Shown here in pieces: positions 1 to 8,498 of a stretch of DNA of 20,503 bases. The stretch spans positions 1 through 20,503 of the forward strand of contig JAWQRM010000676.1 of the NCBI GenBank assembly GCA_033557675.1. Direction: 5' to 3'. The notes below the pieces were generated by a model. The model saw only the letters and a program-made list of their open reading frames with translations. It searched no databases and was not told where the DNA came from. The translations under genes were made by a program, and so were the position numbers. Origin of the DNA: Coptodactyla brooksi (lineage: Eukaryota > Arthropoda > Insecta > Coleoptera > Scarabaeidae). Numbering within the stretch: the stretch's first letter is position 1; the number at the start of each line of letters is the position of its first letter.

Positions 1-455
1 TTCGAAGGCAACTACATTGAATAATAAAGTCAAATTTTATCCAAAAAAAATTGTTTTCTATGTTAGCCTACGAACTTTTCAGCCCAACTCTTATATTGAT
101 GACAAAAGCCAATTTTGAAAAAGACTTTCCAGCTCATGTGTTATTTTGTATCACCTACACCACTATGTGGTATAAGGGTTTTAGGATTAAATAAATAAAG
201 TTTATTACCAATTTTTGTCTTATTTTAGGTCGTAGAACATGCTCCTAAAGTTTGGCCAACTGTTCTGTTACACTCCGTATAATCGATTTTAAGTGTTAAG
301 AACAAAAAATAGAAAACCTTGTCAAGCACAGCAAATAAATCACACATTGTGATTCTCGGTTTCAGCTAATTGGTGCTAATTATTGTTACGGATCGGTTGG
401 CTGTCTTTGACTTCAGTACCTGACGAAAGGACCTCGCTTCATTGTAGAGTAGAAG
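1..455. other. Unannotated AT-rich DNA
   Basis: No coding similarity, RNA gene or strong repeat is visible. The sequence is AT-rich with short A runs and an AATAAATAAAG string near 190. Around 360-395 there are two TAATT-type homeodomain-like cores (CTAATTGG, CTAATTATTG), which are common by chance in DNA of this composition. Confidence 0.5.
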
Positions 456-860
456 TTGACACCCGGCATTCTGCAGAAAGGCTTCATATTGATCCTTGGG
501 ACGGTTGCTTGGTGGATACTATTCGGGAATTATCTTTTCGAAACTTATTTATTTGAATACCAGTTTGGAACCACAATCATAAGTTATCGGACACATCCAA
601 AGTCGTGTGCTTCGAAATGTTTGCTTATTAAAGGAGGCTAAATATTGGGCTTTTAAAAAAAAAAAGAAGACCTTTATGCTTCAGATTTTCTTCAAAGGAA
701 AAATAAAAGTAAACTCTTCCACCGGAGGAATATTCTGGGCGTTTTAGCCATAGATATCGTCTCGGAATAAATTCTGCCACTATCTCCGACATGCGGACTA
801 CTCAAGCAGACATAAACCCCATCGTAAACAAGAAACTTTCTCTATAGTCCACACGGCTAG
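456..860. other. Short open stretches, not recognised as coding
   Basis: A 61-codon ATG frame (456-641) and an overlapping frame that opens earlier are the only coding-like signals. Neither translation resembles a family I recognise and neither shows splice context. The rest is low-complexity DNA with a 14-base A-rich run near 655. I treat it as non-coding. Confidence 0.45.
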
Positions 861-1210
861 TTACAACGGTTGACACTGCTAATGTGTCCCGTGATCACGG
901 TGGTTGACTTAGCGTAGTCAGCGTGGTCCACGGAGCCCGGTCGATTATGAGACAGGTAGCTGGGCTGCCGGCGGACTGCCATTTGCCGGCGCAGGTGCGC
1001 ACCTTTGTTCTTTACGTTACGGTGCTGGAAACGGCTATAAATCACGGGAGCGTCGGCCAATAGAAAAACAAAACGCAGAGATACATTTACGTATACCTAG
1101 TGCATAGGCAGAACGTGACCAGACTTACAAAACCCAGCAACGAGCAGGCTCAGCTCGGAGACCATTCCATGGAACGATAATTAAAGTGTCGTCGCGTCGT
1201 ACTCAATTTA
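861..1210. promoter_or_regulatory. GC-richer island, candidate cis-regulatory DNA
   Basis: This block is richer in G+C and CpG than its flanks and contains no recognised transposon or coding signal. It holds a perfect 12-bp palindrome AGGTGCGCACCT (993-1004) overlapping a CAGGTG E-box (992-997). TATAAA is at 1036-1041 and CCAAT at 1057-1061, but their order and spacing do not make a promoter on the plus strand. A conserved enhancer or unannotated upstream region is an inference from composition and motif density only. Confidence 0.3.
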
Positions 1211-1429
1211 AGTTGCTCACTTTTTTCGCGAAGCAGCGAACGAGGTTGCGTAAAAGAACAATGTTTCTGAAGTTTGCTGAAACATGAAGTGTACGAATAC
1301 TTTCCCGAAGATTCCCAATATAGCAGGAGGAAAATTTCAGATTATGGAACTTGAAGAAGAAGCGTACATAAAACGCAGAACAACATTTTTGCAAGTTACA
1401 AATAATAGGGTAGCAGAAGGACAACACAT

Positions 1430-1830
1430 CCTGTTAATTTATGTGCTGCTCGACGGCTAATTGGCAAAGTAATTAATTGCAACCAGCTCAGGCAAGCCCA
1501 TTAAGTGACCGTGTTATCTTCGAAATGATACATGTTGCGCGCGTACAAGCCAGGACCGCGCACGCTCGTGTCCTGAGACGTGCTGAAACCAATTATTGAG
1601 TACAAGCTCGCGGACCGGCGTCTTCCTTTTTGTCCATCGGACAAGGCTGCGGACGCCCACATTTATTTACCGAACGGTCCCGATAATTTACAGCGACAAA
1701 CGTACGCAAATGAACCGAAGTCAAGAGTAGATATTTCACCGAGCCTCTCAACGTCTCAATGATTAACTGCTCTCCCCGTGAAGATTATTAATTATGCACG
1801 CCTGTCGTTTGTTTGCAAAACAATTTATTT
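1430..1830. promoter_or_regulatory. Enhancer-like island with homeodomain-type sites
   Basis: A GC-balanced stretch without transposon similarity, carrying clustered homeodomain-type cores: CTAATTGG (1457-1464), a TAATTAATTG string near 1470-1479, and ATTAATTATGCA (1787-1798), which looks like a Hox/POU composite. The 60-codon frame at 1580-1762 lies inside it but matches nothing I know. Such clusters are typical of developmental enhancers in insects. This is a motif-based inference and chance occurrence is not excluded. Confidence 0.3.
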
Positions 1831-2340
1831 ATTCATTTGTGTTCTGAATGTAAAGGTTCACAGGCACGTCAATATGTCCGTGTAATAAAGTGGCGGTTAC
1901 AACAGTATTCATGAGTGCAGTGTACCAAATGCTATGTACCAGTTACTACCCCAAGGATTACGAAGGAAGAAAAATCGAAACTAAGTATGTAAATACCATC
2001 CGTGATGCCACCCATCACTTGCGTTACTTTGGTCTACATCCAATGCATAATCATACAAAATACAATATGCAAATGGGGTAAAATAAAAACGAAGTCACCA
2101 CTATGAAACCACCCCTGAAAGCATCAGCTATTTTCGGTTTTTGGCGAATAATTCCGTAACGAATGAAAATAAAAATTAATGTAGCACCCAGAAATATTCG
2201 CCCTCAAAAACTACATCACACGCGTGAAAATTGCACCCCATTATAAACCCCTTTAAACTTTTTAGAAGGACTAGGTTTACCAAATAAAACTAATATTCTA
2301 ATTGGGGATGGAAATTTATGTATGCATATGTATTCGTATG
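1831..2340. other. Unannotated AT-rich DNA
   Basis: I see no recognisable domain, RNA or strong repeat here. A 63-codon frame at 1890-2081 has no recognisable similarity and is treated as chance. Confidence 0.45.
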
Positions 2341-2378
2341 TACAGGCTGTCCAAATAAGCGTGCAAGGTACTGTATCT

Positions 2379-2421
2379 TGTACCTTATAACTTGTACTTG
2401 TATACTGTACTTATAACTTGT
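2379..2421. repeat. Short imperfect tandem repeat at LINE 5' junction
   Basis: TGTACCTTATAACTTGT (2379-2395) and TGTACTTATAACTTGT (2406-2421) are near-identical direct copies. They sit immediately left of the first codons that can be aligned to the LINE. They may mark local duplication at the 5' truncation point or a tandem repeat that pre-dated insertion. Confidence 0.6.
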
Positions 2422-3065
2422 CGAACTGTAATATTATTTCCTTTTGTAGGAAAAGAACCACTATTCTTTATAATTATAGCCTTGCTGGTGAGGGGTTCCG
2501 ATGTGTCTCTTTTATTAACGACCTGGGTGCTATGTTCGATTGCAATTTATTATTTGATAAACATGTTGATGCTCTTGTCTTCAAGGTCTGGTGCATGCTA
2601 CGTTTTGTTATAAGATCCACTGTATCGTTTTCTAATATTGCTGCAATCAGAAACTTATACTTTGTTTATGTCTACAGCGTCCTTAATTTTCGCAGCGTCG
2701 TTTGGAATCCTCAATATCACTCTTATATCTCTAGAATTGAACGTATTCAATCTAAGTTCCTTAAGTACCTTCACTTTAAATCTTCTGCTCATTACACTGA
2801 CTATGAGTCATCATGCAATTCGTTTGGTTTTCTTACTCTTAGCCAGCGCCGCTTTTTTAATGATGTTCTATTTTTCTATAAACTCTGTAACAATAAGTAT
2901 GACTCTCCGACCTTACTTGACTCCCTGCGTATTCGTGTTCCACCTAAGTCCCTACGCTTTGACTTTTTATTTTCAATACCTACTCCTAAAACGAATGCTT
3001 ATCAAAATTCACCTTTATTGCGAATGTCTAGATCTGTGAATCGTGTTGATTTAGACATTTTTTAA
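2416..3065 (+). pseudogene. LINE reverse transcriptase C-terminal fragment (Jockey/CR1-type)
   Basis: This encodes the part of a non-LTR retrotransposon reverse transcriptase downstream of the palm active site, roughly the thumb and C-terminal tail. Visible family signatures in the frame opened at 2418 are NDLGAMFD followed by LLFDKHV, then CMLRFVIR, VWNPQYHSYISRIERIQ, KFLKYL, and the late QRRFFNDVLFFYKLCNN segment. These match the order in insect Jockey/CR1-group elements. The catalytic FADD/YADD motif and all upstream domains are missing, so the copy is 5'-truncated, as is usual for LINEs. The ATG at 2418 is not a real start; the coding sequence simply enters here. The frame has no internal stop over about 215 codons, so decay is modest. 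The stop at 3063 is followed by a 3' UTR. The exact clade cannot be settled from this fragment. Confidence 0.85.
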
Positions 3066-3366
3066 CGTTCACTGTATACTTTCAAGAAGTTGCTTCTCGC
3101 CTCGGCATTGCCTCGAGCGTTCTTTTGATTCTTCTGATTTTTCTATGCTGTTAACTTCTCATTCTGTTAATGAATTTTTGTCTGTTTTGAAACTTAAGTT
3201 TATTTTAAAACTATTAGTCTATCTTCTTAATTAGAATTGTATTTTATTTCCACTATTCTATTTGCTAATGCTGTAGTTAATTATTTGTGAACCACCTGTT
3301 TGTGGTACAGTATTTGTTGGGCTTGTCCTGTTCTGTACCCATTGATAATAAATAAATAAATAAAAA
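2416..3366 (+). mobile_element. 5'-truncated LINE copy with 3' tail
   Basis: The copy comprises the reverse transcriptase fragment, about 280 bases of T-rich 3' UTR, and an AATAAATAAATAAATAAA-type tail at 3345-3366. A simple-repeat tail is typical of Jockey and CR1 groups and fixes the 3' end and plus orientation. On the right it abuts coding sequence of a DUF4817 element on the opposite strand. I could not identify a target-site duplication with confidence. Confidence 0.8.
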
Positions 3367-3496
3367 CGACTGCCTTAGGATGATGTCTTTCGGGAAACCT
3401 TTGAGCATAAACTCGAAAAGCCAATAAACATTTTCTATGACATTCTTCAAGGATAAAAATCGTATCAATACGCTCTTCTTTTGGATAAATCTTCAT
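3362..3496 (-). pseudogene. DUF4817 helix-turn-helix fragment, cut by LINE tail
   Basis: Read on the minus strand from the ATG at 3496, the peptide begins MKIYPKEERIDTIFILEE and continues through RVYAQRFPERHHPKAVVF. This has the spacing of the DUF4817 helix-turn-helix domain: a basic start, a hydrophobic first helix, then a variant of the R-x-Y-x-R-F-P-x-R-x-x-P signature. The domain is found near the N-terminus of arthropod DDE transposases, where it probably binds DNA. Residues after VVF are LINE-tail sequence, so the reading is broken at about 3362 exactly where the LINE ends. No catalytic domain is visible nearby. The match is from pattern recognition of the family and is fairly specific because of the arginine/proline spacing. 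Confidence 0.7.
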
Positions 3497-4259
3497 GTTG
3501 CCTAAGTAACACGACAACAATATTCAAATAATAAGGATCTAAACGGCCACAAATACAAAAAATAATTTCACTCTAGCAAAAACTCACTTTGCAGACTAAA
3601 GTGACAGACGAAACGAATTATCTGACATTTTTAAATACCACAGGCAACTAGATATATTAGAATTATTATTTAAAAAACACCAAATGTTGCTAAAAGCGAT
3701 TATTTGGCGTATTCTGTAAAAACGGAAAGACTTAGCTATGAAAATCCTAATACCATTCGATAGGTAATTAAAAATTACATTTCCTGGTAAGTTAAAAAAT
3801 ATGGCGTTCTATTTAAATTAATCAAGTTGTAGATACTTAAAGTTCTTATTTGATTAATTCTTGCCCTGTATAAGATGGCTAGTTTATTATGATTGGGATA
3901 AAAAAAATATGAACCATTGTTACACTTCACTGTAAATTTTGCTTACATAACATCAATACTTGTTAAGTATTTGAAACATGAAAATTAGGTTAGATTTTGA
4001 TAAAATTCAAATTATTTAAGGGTCATAAACATCGCTTTCTAAAAGTGGTTTCGAATCACTTGGAGGAGATAAAATTTTAGATGTGAAAAAGAACTTTTCA
4101 ATGGTGTAAGCGAGTTTTAAATATCTTCATGCCACTTGAAATCAGCGCAATTATACTTTCTTTTACAAATATGCAACGTTCATAAACAGAAACGTAATAT
4201 AAATATACTCATCTTGTAGTTACCTTTTTATGTCTTTTACGAATGACCGTATATCTTGT
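3497..4259. other. Unannotated AT-rich DNA
   Basis: The stretch is strongly AT-rich with many stops in all frames. I see no recognisable protein fragment, inverted repeat with long arms, or RNA gene. Confidence 0.5.
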
Positions 4260-4760
4260 CGAGAATAGTTGCAATATGTCGGTCGCGCACGCACATGGTG
4301 TACAAGTAATCAAGCAGTACATGGCGAGCAATTAAAATTCTCGAAAGCGGTTCGATTGAACAAATGCAGGAGGCCAGTCAGTCATTCGGGCGCATTAAAC
4401 CGTTTCCGACATCCCGCCTGCATCAGATACCGGGGGGCCCGTCACAGCAGACGGACGGCTGAAACAGAAAGTCGCAAGTCGCCCCCCATTGTACGCGTGG
4501 ACCTCCTGAAGTGACAAGCCATAATTCAGCCGCTAGACACTAACGCTCATTGTAGCATATATCTGGCGCGATATCTTAATTGAGCCGTTTGTTGCGTAAC
4601 GCGCACTGCCAAATGCGTTTATCTCTGTGGCGTTTAACGGTACACCGAAGTACCGATGTCGGGACGCACCCACATGTGACGTCACCCAATATGCAGTGGA
4701 CACTGCGCTACCGTAGTGTCGAATGATAATGTGAACAGGCACACCTGTTTAAAGGTTAAT
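4260..4760. promoter_or_regulatory. GC-richer island with CRE-like site
   Basis: Base composition shifts sharply from the AT-rich flanks. TGACGTCA at 4677-4684 is a perfect CRE/ATF-type palindrome, followed directly by CCAAT at 4686-4690. CGGTAC (4638-4643) and GTACCG (4650-4655) form a small inverted repeat. Two open frames here (4269-4514 plus, 4533-4742 minus) have no recognisable domain. A distal promoter, an enhancer or a non-coding exon are all possible; the sequence alone does not choose between them. Confidence 0.3.
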
Positions 4761-5195
4761 CTCTTGTAACTGTCAATATTTTCCTTTTAATAGTACACCA
4801 CAAGTGTAAGACAGTTTAGTTTCGATATAGCTTTAGTGTGACAAGTTCAAGCAGCATAAACACATCATGCCGTTGAACTGTACAAATATAGTAGAGCATG
4901 TTACAGGCTCAAAAGTTTTGTAGCATATCACTAAATCTCCTAATTGGGCGTCCAAATACAGGAAAGCATACGTTTGGGAGTGATAAAAAACTGTACCAAG
5001 TTATTTGTACAGTTTGTAAATTTAAAAGTAAACTTCAACATTTTCCATATGTAAAACCAGTGATGCCTTCAATTACCAGGGGGCCTCCAAAAGTATATAG
5101 AGGTAGTATACTCTGTGCTCAAGCGTATTTGCTTCATTTCGTTGCCGACTGTCGTACGAAACGCACCTATTCGACTGAACGAAATATAAAAACAA
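4761..5195 (+). other. Unrecognised region upstream of DUF4817/hAT block
   Basis: Part of a long open frame (4898-5419) covers this stretch, but the peptide resembles no family I know apart from an isolated C-x2-C pair around residue 38. A perfect 9-bp inverted repeat lies at 4988-4996 and 5007-5015. It could be transposon 5' UTR. I considered that it holds the hAT N-terminus or 5' terminal repeat and could not support either. Confidence 0.35.
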
Positions 5196-5360
5196 ATGGC
5201 GGTATACACCCCCTGCAGAAAAATTGCAAATTGTCAAGTGGTTTTATGGAGGTTGGTCTTCAAAAGATTGTGCAAATTTATTTGCACACACTTTTGAAGG
5301 AAGACCCATTCCCAATAAGCAGAAAATTTACAACATTGTTTGCATGTTTGACAATTTGTG
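5196..5360 (+). pseudogene. DUF4817 helix-turn-helix N-terminus, frameshifted
   Basis: An ATG at 5196 opens MAVYTP. One C too many in the C-run at 5209-5213 then shifts the frame, after which AEKLQIVKWFYGG, NLFAHTFEGRPIP and NKQKIYNIV follow. This order and spacing are those of the DUF4817-type helix-turn-helix seen at the start of arthropod DDE transposases. The expected start methionine is present, so this is the true N-terminus of an element. The reading ends at the TGA at 5358-5360. No DDE catalytic region of the same element follows; instead hAT sequence begins about 90 bases downstream. The domain is presumed DNA-binding. Confidence 0.7.
5255..5306. repeat. Hairpin within DUF4817 coding sequence
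   Basis: The 23-base left arm (5255-5277) pairs with the right arm (5280-5306) with two mismatches and a 4-base bulge, leaving almost no loop. It lies wholly inside the DUF4817 reading, so it may be a coincidence of codon choice. Confidence 0.6.
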
Positions 5361-5452
5361 AAAGTTTGCATGTTTTCGCTCTCGTAAGTGAATTTAATAG
5401 TGGGGAATCTTGTGTTTAATTTATCACAAAAATCATTGACAAAAATCATTAA

Positions 5453-6552
5453 CATCTTTCTTCGAATACTACTGGTGAAGGGATATTTGAAGTTTTAAAC
5501 AACTTCTTGTCACGTCATGATCATCCCACTTAATGAGATAAGTGAGATGACAGCAACACGAATAGAACTTCAGGCTCGTGGCAAAGCGATGAATCCCTCT
5601 ACTATCTGGCATAATTGCTGCATTCATAGGGAGGCTTTAGCTGCTAAAAATATGCCAGCAAAATTGAAAATCGTTTTGGATGACATTGTACAGGTTGTAA
5701 GTTTTATAAAAACTAGGTCTTTGAATTCCCGTCTTCTCCGTATAATTTGTGAAGATATGTTGTCTGGTGGTATAGTTATATCGAGCGTTTTTGAGCTGAG
5801 AGACGAAATCCGAATGTTCTTTTTAAAGAATTCTGCCGGGAAAGTCAATAAATAATAAGTATGCTGATCACTTCCATGACCTTGAATGGCTCTCTATGGT
5901 AGCCTATTTAGCTGATATCTTCAGCGCTCTAAATACTCTCAATTTGAGTCTACAGGAAACAGACAATATCGATATCTTTAATTCTGAAGATAAAATCGAA
6001 ACGATGTTGAAAAAACTTAATTTATGGATAAATCGATTGCTTCAAATAATTTCGCTCATTTTTCTACTATTTCACCATAGTTATTATAGCTCTCATCAGG
6101 CGGAGTTATGTTGCAAAAGGAAGTGCAAGATGTAATTATTCAACACCATCAAGCCTTGAAGTCTTCGTTTCGAGTTTATTTTCCAGAACGAGATAACAAT
6201 AAAAATTGGATAATGGATCCATTTAATATTAAAGTTGCTGATATTACAGGTCTGACATATACCCAGGAAAATCAATTGATTGAAATCAGCTGTGATTCGA
6301 TCTTAACAAGGAATTTCAAAGAATCGACTTTAACAAGACTTTGGATACATTTAAAATACGACATATTTATGTGAAAAGGGATTTTCCACACTGGCGCACA
6401 CAAAAGATAAATATAGGAACAGATTACAAGTAGAGCCAGATTTAAGGACAGAACTAAGTAATATCAACATGAACATCGCAAATTTAGTTGCAAAAAAGAC
6501 CAACCTTCACATTAAAATGTATATTTATAAAATTCAGATTTGCATAAAATGA
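5453..6552 (+). pseudogene. hAT transposase relic, Buster/ZBED5-like
   Basis: Segments in several frames follow the order of a Buster-type hAT transposase, the group that gave rise to ZBED5-like proteins. In order they are NTTGEGIFEVLNNFLS (about 5458-5510); CCIHREALAAKNMP with the conserved C-x2-H, then FIKTRSLNSRLLRIICEDM and VFELRDEIRMFFL (5517-5850); YADHFHDLEW to LNLWINRLLQ (5860-6045); EVQDVIIQHHQALKSSF to NQLIEISCDS (6108-6340); and TTYLCEKGFSTL to KYRNRLQVEPDLRTEL (6358-6552). The last contains the C-E-x-G-F-S glutamate region near the C-terminus. The TDGA region with the first catalytic aspartate is unreadable. About 15 residues, including the E-V-R-W region, are missing after CEDM. 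Roughly 20 residues are missing between WIHLK and TTYLCE at about 6357. Two stops follow at 5853-5858. It cannot encode active protein. Confidence 0.85.
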
Positions 6553-6635
6553 TATCATAACAGGTAACATTTTTTGTTACATTTTTCTTGTACCGTTAAT
6601 TGTACCGTTATTAATACCGTTTTTTATTTTCGAAA

Positions 6636-6680
6636 GGTCCGTGAGGGGTCCGCGGATAAGAACGGGGTTGAGAAAGGCTG
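6636..6680 (+). repeat. Probable 3' terminal repeat of the hAT element
   Basis: Downstream of the transposase stop lies GGTCCGTGAGGGGTCCGCGG, followed by GGGGTTGAGAAAGGCTG ending at 6680. Read in reverse it begins CAGCCTTTCTCAACCCCG, which resembles the C-A-G-x-G...TCTCAACC ends of Buster/Charlie-type hAT elements. Position and orientation fit. No matching 5' end or 8-bp duplication was found. Confidence 0.6.
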
Positions 6681-6894
6681 GTATAAAGGAAAGTTCCAAG
6701 TGCCACTTAAAGCAAGTCCCACCTGAAAAAGTCGAAGAAAGAGTGATGAGGGACGAAACGATTTGTGTTACAGTGGAAGTGCTATAAATTCAGCAAGACA
6801 CAAGAGTTATTTCCCGGGGATAATATTCGAAGAATGGAATTTTGTTACCATTTTACAACGCTTTACGAATATTGAAACTGGTCAATTATGACCA
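6681..6894. other. Unannotated spacer between hAT and Jockey copies
   Basis: There is no coding similarity or repeat of note. The sequence is moderately AT-rich. Confidence 0.45.
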
Positions 6895-7790
6895 TCATAT
6901 TTAATCTAATGATTGTTAAAACTAAGGTTCTTAAACTCTAAATTACACCCATTGGTGTTCTTTAGTTGCTCTCGTTGGCTATAGCCACTTCATTTCACTT
7001 CACTGTCTCTGCTTTTTAACACAGCACTAAACTAGATTGGGGGGGTTGTTTCTCTTCAATCTTCTTCTCTGGTTGTACTCGTCGAGTAGTTGAACAGCCT
7101 GGACTTTGACATGTTGATATAGTCTTGATTCATGCTTCTGGGCAAAATGTTTGATCCCGGCAGCGACATCATCAGTTCTCCAAGGTCTCCATGAATGTCT
7201 CTATTTTTACAGTACCAGGGAGCGTTAACTATGTTTCGCAGTACTTTGTTGTATGCCATAAACCCAGACTGGTTTTAGGATCTGGTTATATATGGTGATT
7301 TTGTTTTGTATATATAGGTCAGTCAATACAATTTTCTATATTTCATACCGAGCTCTTCTAATTTCTTTTTTACATGCTCTTTCCATTTCAGTTTGACATC
7401 CAGGGTCATTCCTAGATATTTGGCGCTGTTTCCGAAAGGGACTGTATTATTGTACAGGGTAACCGGTATGTGGTTTCTTAATTTTTTGTTTGTGAAGTTT
7501 ATGTGTGTAGATTTCTGTTCGTTTACTTTTATTTTCCATCTTTTGGTCCAGTTAGATAGACTGTTGCTTGCTTGTTGCAGTTTTCCTGTGGCCTCTCCGA
7601 GATTGTTTCCTATACCGAGGATACTCATATCATCTGCAAAAGTCGCAATGCAGACATTTTCTAGTTGCGGGAGATCACATGTGTAAAAAAGGTGCAAAAC
7701 AGGTCCCAACCCACTACCTTGTAGTACTCCAGCTCTAATTTCTTTCGTATTCATGAATGGCTTATATTCAAGATATAGTTTCGATTAGTC
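6895..7790 (-). mobile_element. 5'-truncated Jockey-type LINE copy
   Basis: The minus-strand unit begins a little upstream of the reverse transcriptase match (about 7790), runs through the C-terminal coding region and continues into a short 3' UTR of about 135 bases below 7032. The lower boundary near 6895 is a judgement, because no clean tail or duplication is visible. Confidence 0.6.
7032..7754 (-). pseudogene. Jockey-type reverse transcriptase, broken
   Basis: The minus-strand frame from 7754 contains IRAGVLQGSGLGP, a variant of the GVPQGSVLGP motif, then the catalytic FADD at residues 39-42. After these come WKIKVNEQKSTHINFTNKK, the AKYLGMTLD motif, and LKWKEHV. It then stops at RKLY, where a conserved tryptophan codon appears as TGA. 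In another frame ILKPVWVYGIQ follows, and after a deletion of roughly 14 residues KVLRNIVNAPWYCKNRDIH resumes at about 7250. A last one-base shift restores RRRLKRNNPPNLV and the stop at 7032-7034, a typical Jockey C-terminus. Finger-domain residues upstream of IRAGV, the endonuclease and ORF1 are absent. The copy is inactive, although the active-site Asp pair is intact. Confidence 0.88.
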
Positions 7791-7810
7791 TAATATAACC
7801 ATAAGAAAAA

Positions 7811-7892
7811 ACATAGGTTACTAAAAATAGTCTAATTCATCAAGACATATCAAAATCCATTTATTGCGAATGCAATACTTTCTCTTCATACC
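7811..7892 (+). repeat. Dispersed repeat, copy A
   Basis: The stretch with TAGTCTAATTCATCAAG, then CAAAATCC and TTGCGAATGCAATACTTT matches 17498-17595 in order and orientation, with scattered substitutions and a short indel. This is a diverged dispersed family of unknown type. Copy A lies just upstream of the Jockey fragment. Confidence 0.7.
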
Positions 7893-8142
7893 TGTCGGTA
7901 AGAAAAAGTTCAAATATATAAATATTTTATTTGTTTTTTTTTATAAATATGTTATTAATATTACATTTTGCACATTATATCTAACTCCAAAATAATAAAA
8001 AGAATAATGTTGTAATAGATATAAGACATAATGTTATTAACGAATGATTATCAAAGTTATGTTTTCTATAAACACTATTAAATAAGATTGGTAAAAAATA
8101 GCACATTATATTATTCATGGTGCTACCGCTATTTGCCAAGTT
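7893..8142. other. Very AT-rich spacer
   Basis: AT-rich DNA with poly-T and repeated ATTA strings and no recognisable coding or RNA feature. Confidence 0.45.
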
Positions 8143-8327
8143 ATGTAGTATAACTAGTGAAGTAAAAAATAATAATTCACTGGCTATATAATAGTTTATT
8201 ATCGCTTGACCGGTTTCGATCTGTTTTTTCGATGATGATCTGGTTACAGATCGAAATCGGTCAAGCGATAATAAATTATTATCTAGCCAGTGGATTATTA
8301 CTTTTTATCTCACTAGTTATATTACAT
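8143..8327. mobile_element. 185-bp foldback element (near-perfect hairpin)
   Basis: Arms 8143-8223 and 8247-8327 are reverse complements with about 8 mismatches in 81 bases, separated by a 23-base loop. The inner arms carry GACCGGTTTCGATCTG and its partner. The loop reads GATGATGATCTGG, a CGGTTTCGA...GATGAT pattern that I recall from insect repeats but cannot assign to a named family. A single transcript would form a long stem. Edges are diverged and no target-site duplication is clear. Confidence 0.8.
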
Positions 8328-8498
8328 TATTGTTAAAAGTAGAATTATTATATAATATTTTGTGAAAAGTCACGCAAAATCGTATATCGACTGGCCCATT
8401 AATTCGAACAAAATAAAAGTTCACTTTCAATACTCATGTTATAAAATTATCATTAAATAAAAATAAAATACTTAATAAATAATATTACTGAAACTTGG

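Noticed and set aside
857..1060. 67-codon minus-strand frame in the GC-rich island
   Set aside because: No recognisable domain; open mainly because of local GC content.
1036..1061. TATA and CCAAT boxes as a promoter
   Set aside because: The order and spacing are wrong for the plus strand and no downstream gene is visible.
2638..3039. 133-codon frame with hydrophobic segments overlapping the LINE
   Set aside because: It is an alternative frame of the reverse transcriptase fragment; hydrophobicity comes from T-rich codons.
4045..4066. GTTTCGAATCACT as a tRNA T-loop
   Set aside because: No acceptor, D or anticodon stems can be built around it.
4904..4920. CAGGCTCAAAAGTTTTG as 5' terminal repeat of the Buster-like hAT
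   Set aside because: It shares only CAG and CTCAA with the 3' end at 6636-6680, and the flanking 8 bases do not match GTATAAAG on the other side.
7393..7686. 97-codon plus-strand frame over the Jockey copy
   Set aside because: It is the antisense shadow of the reverse transcriptase on the minus strand.
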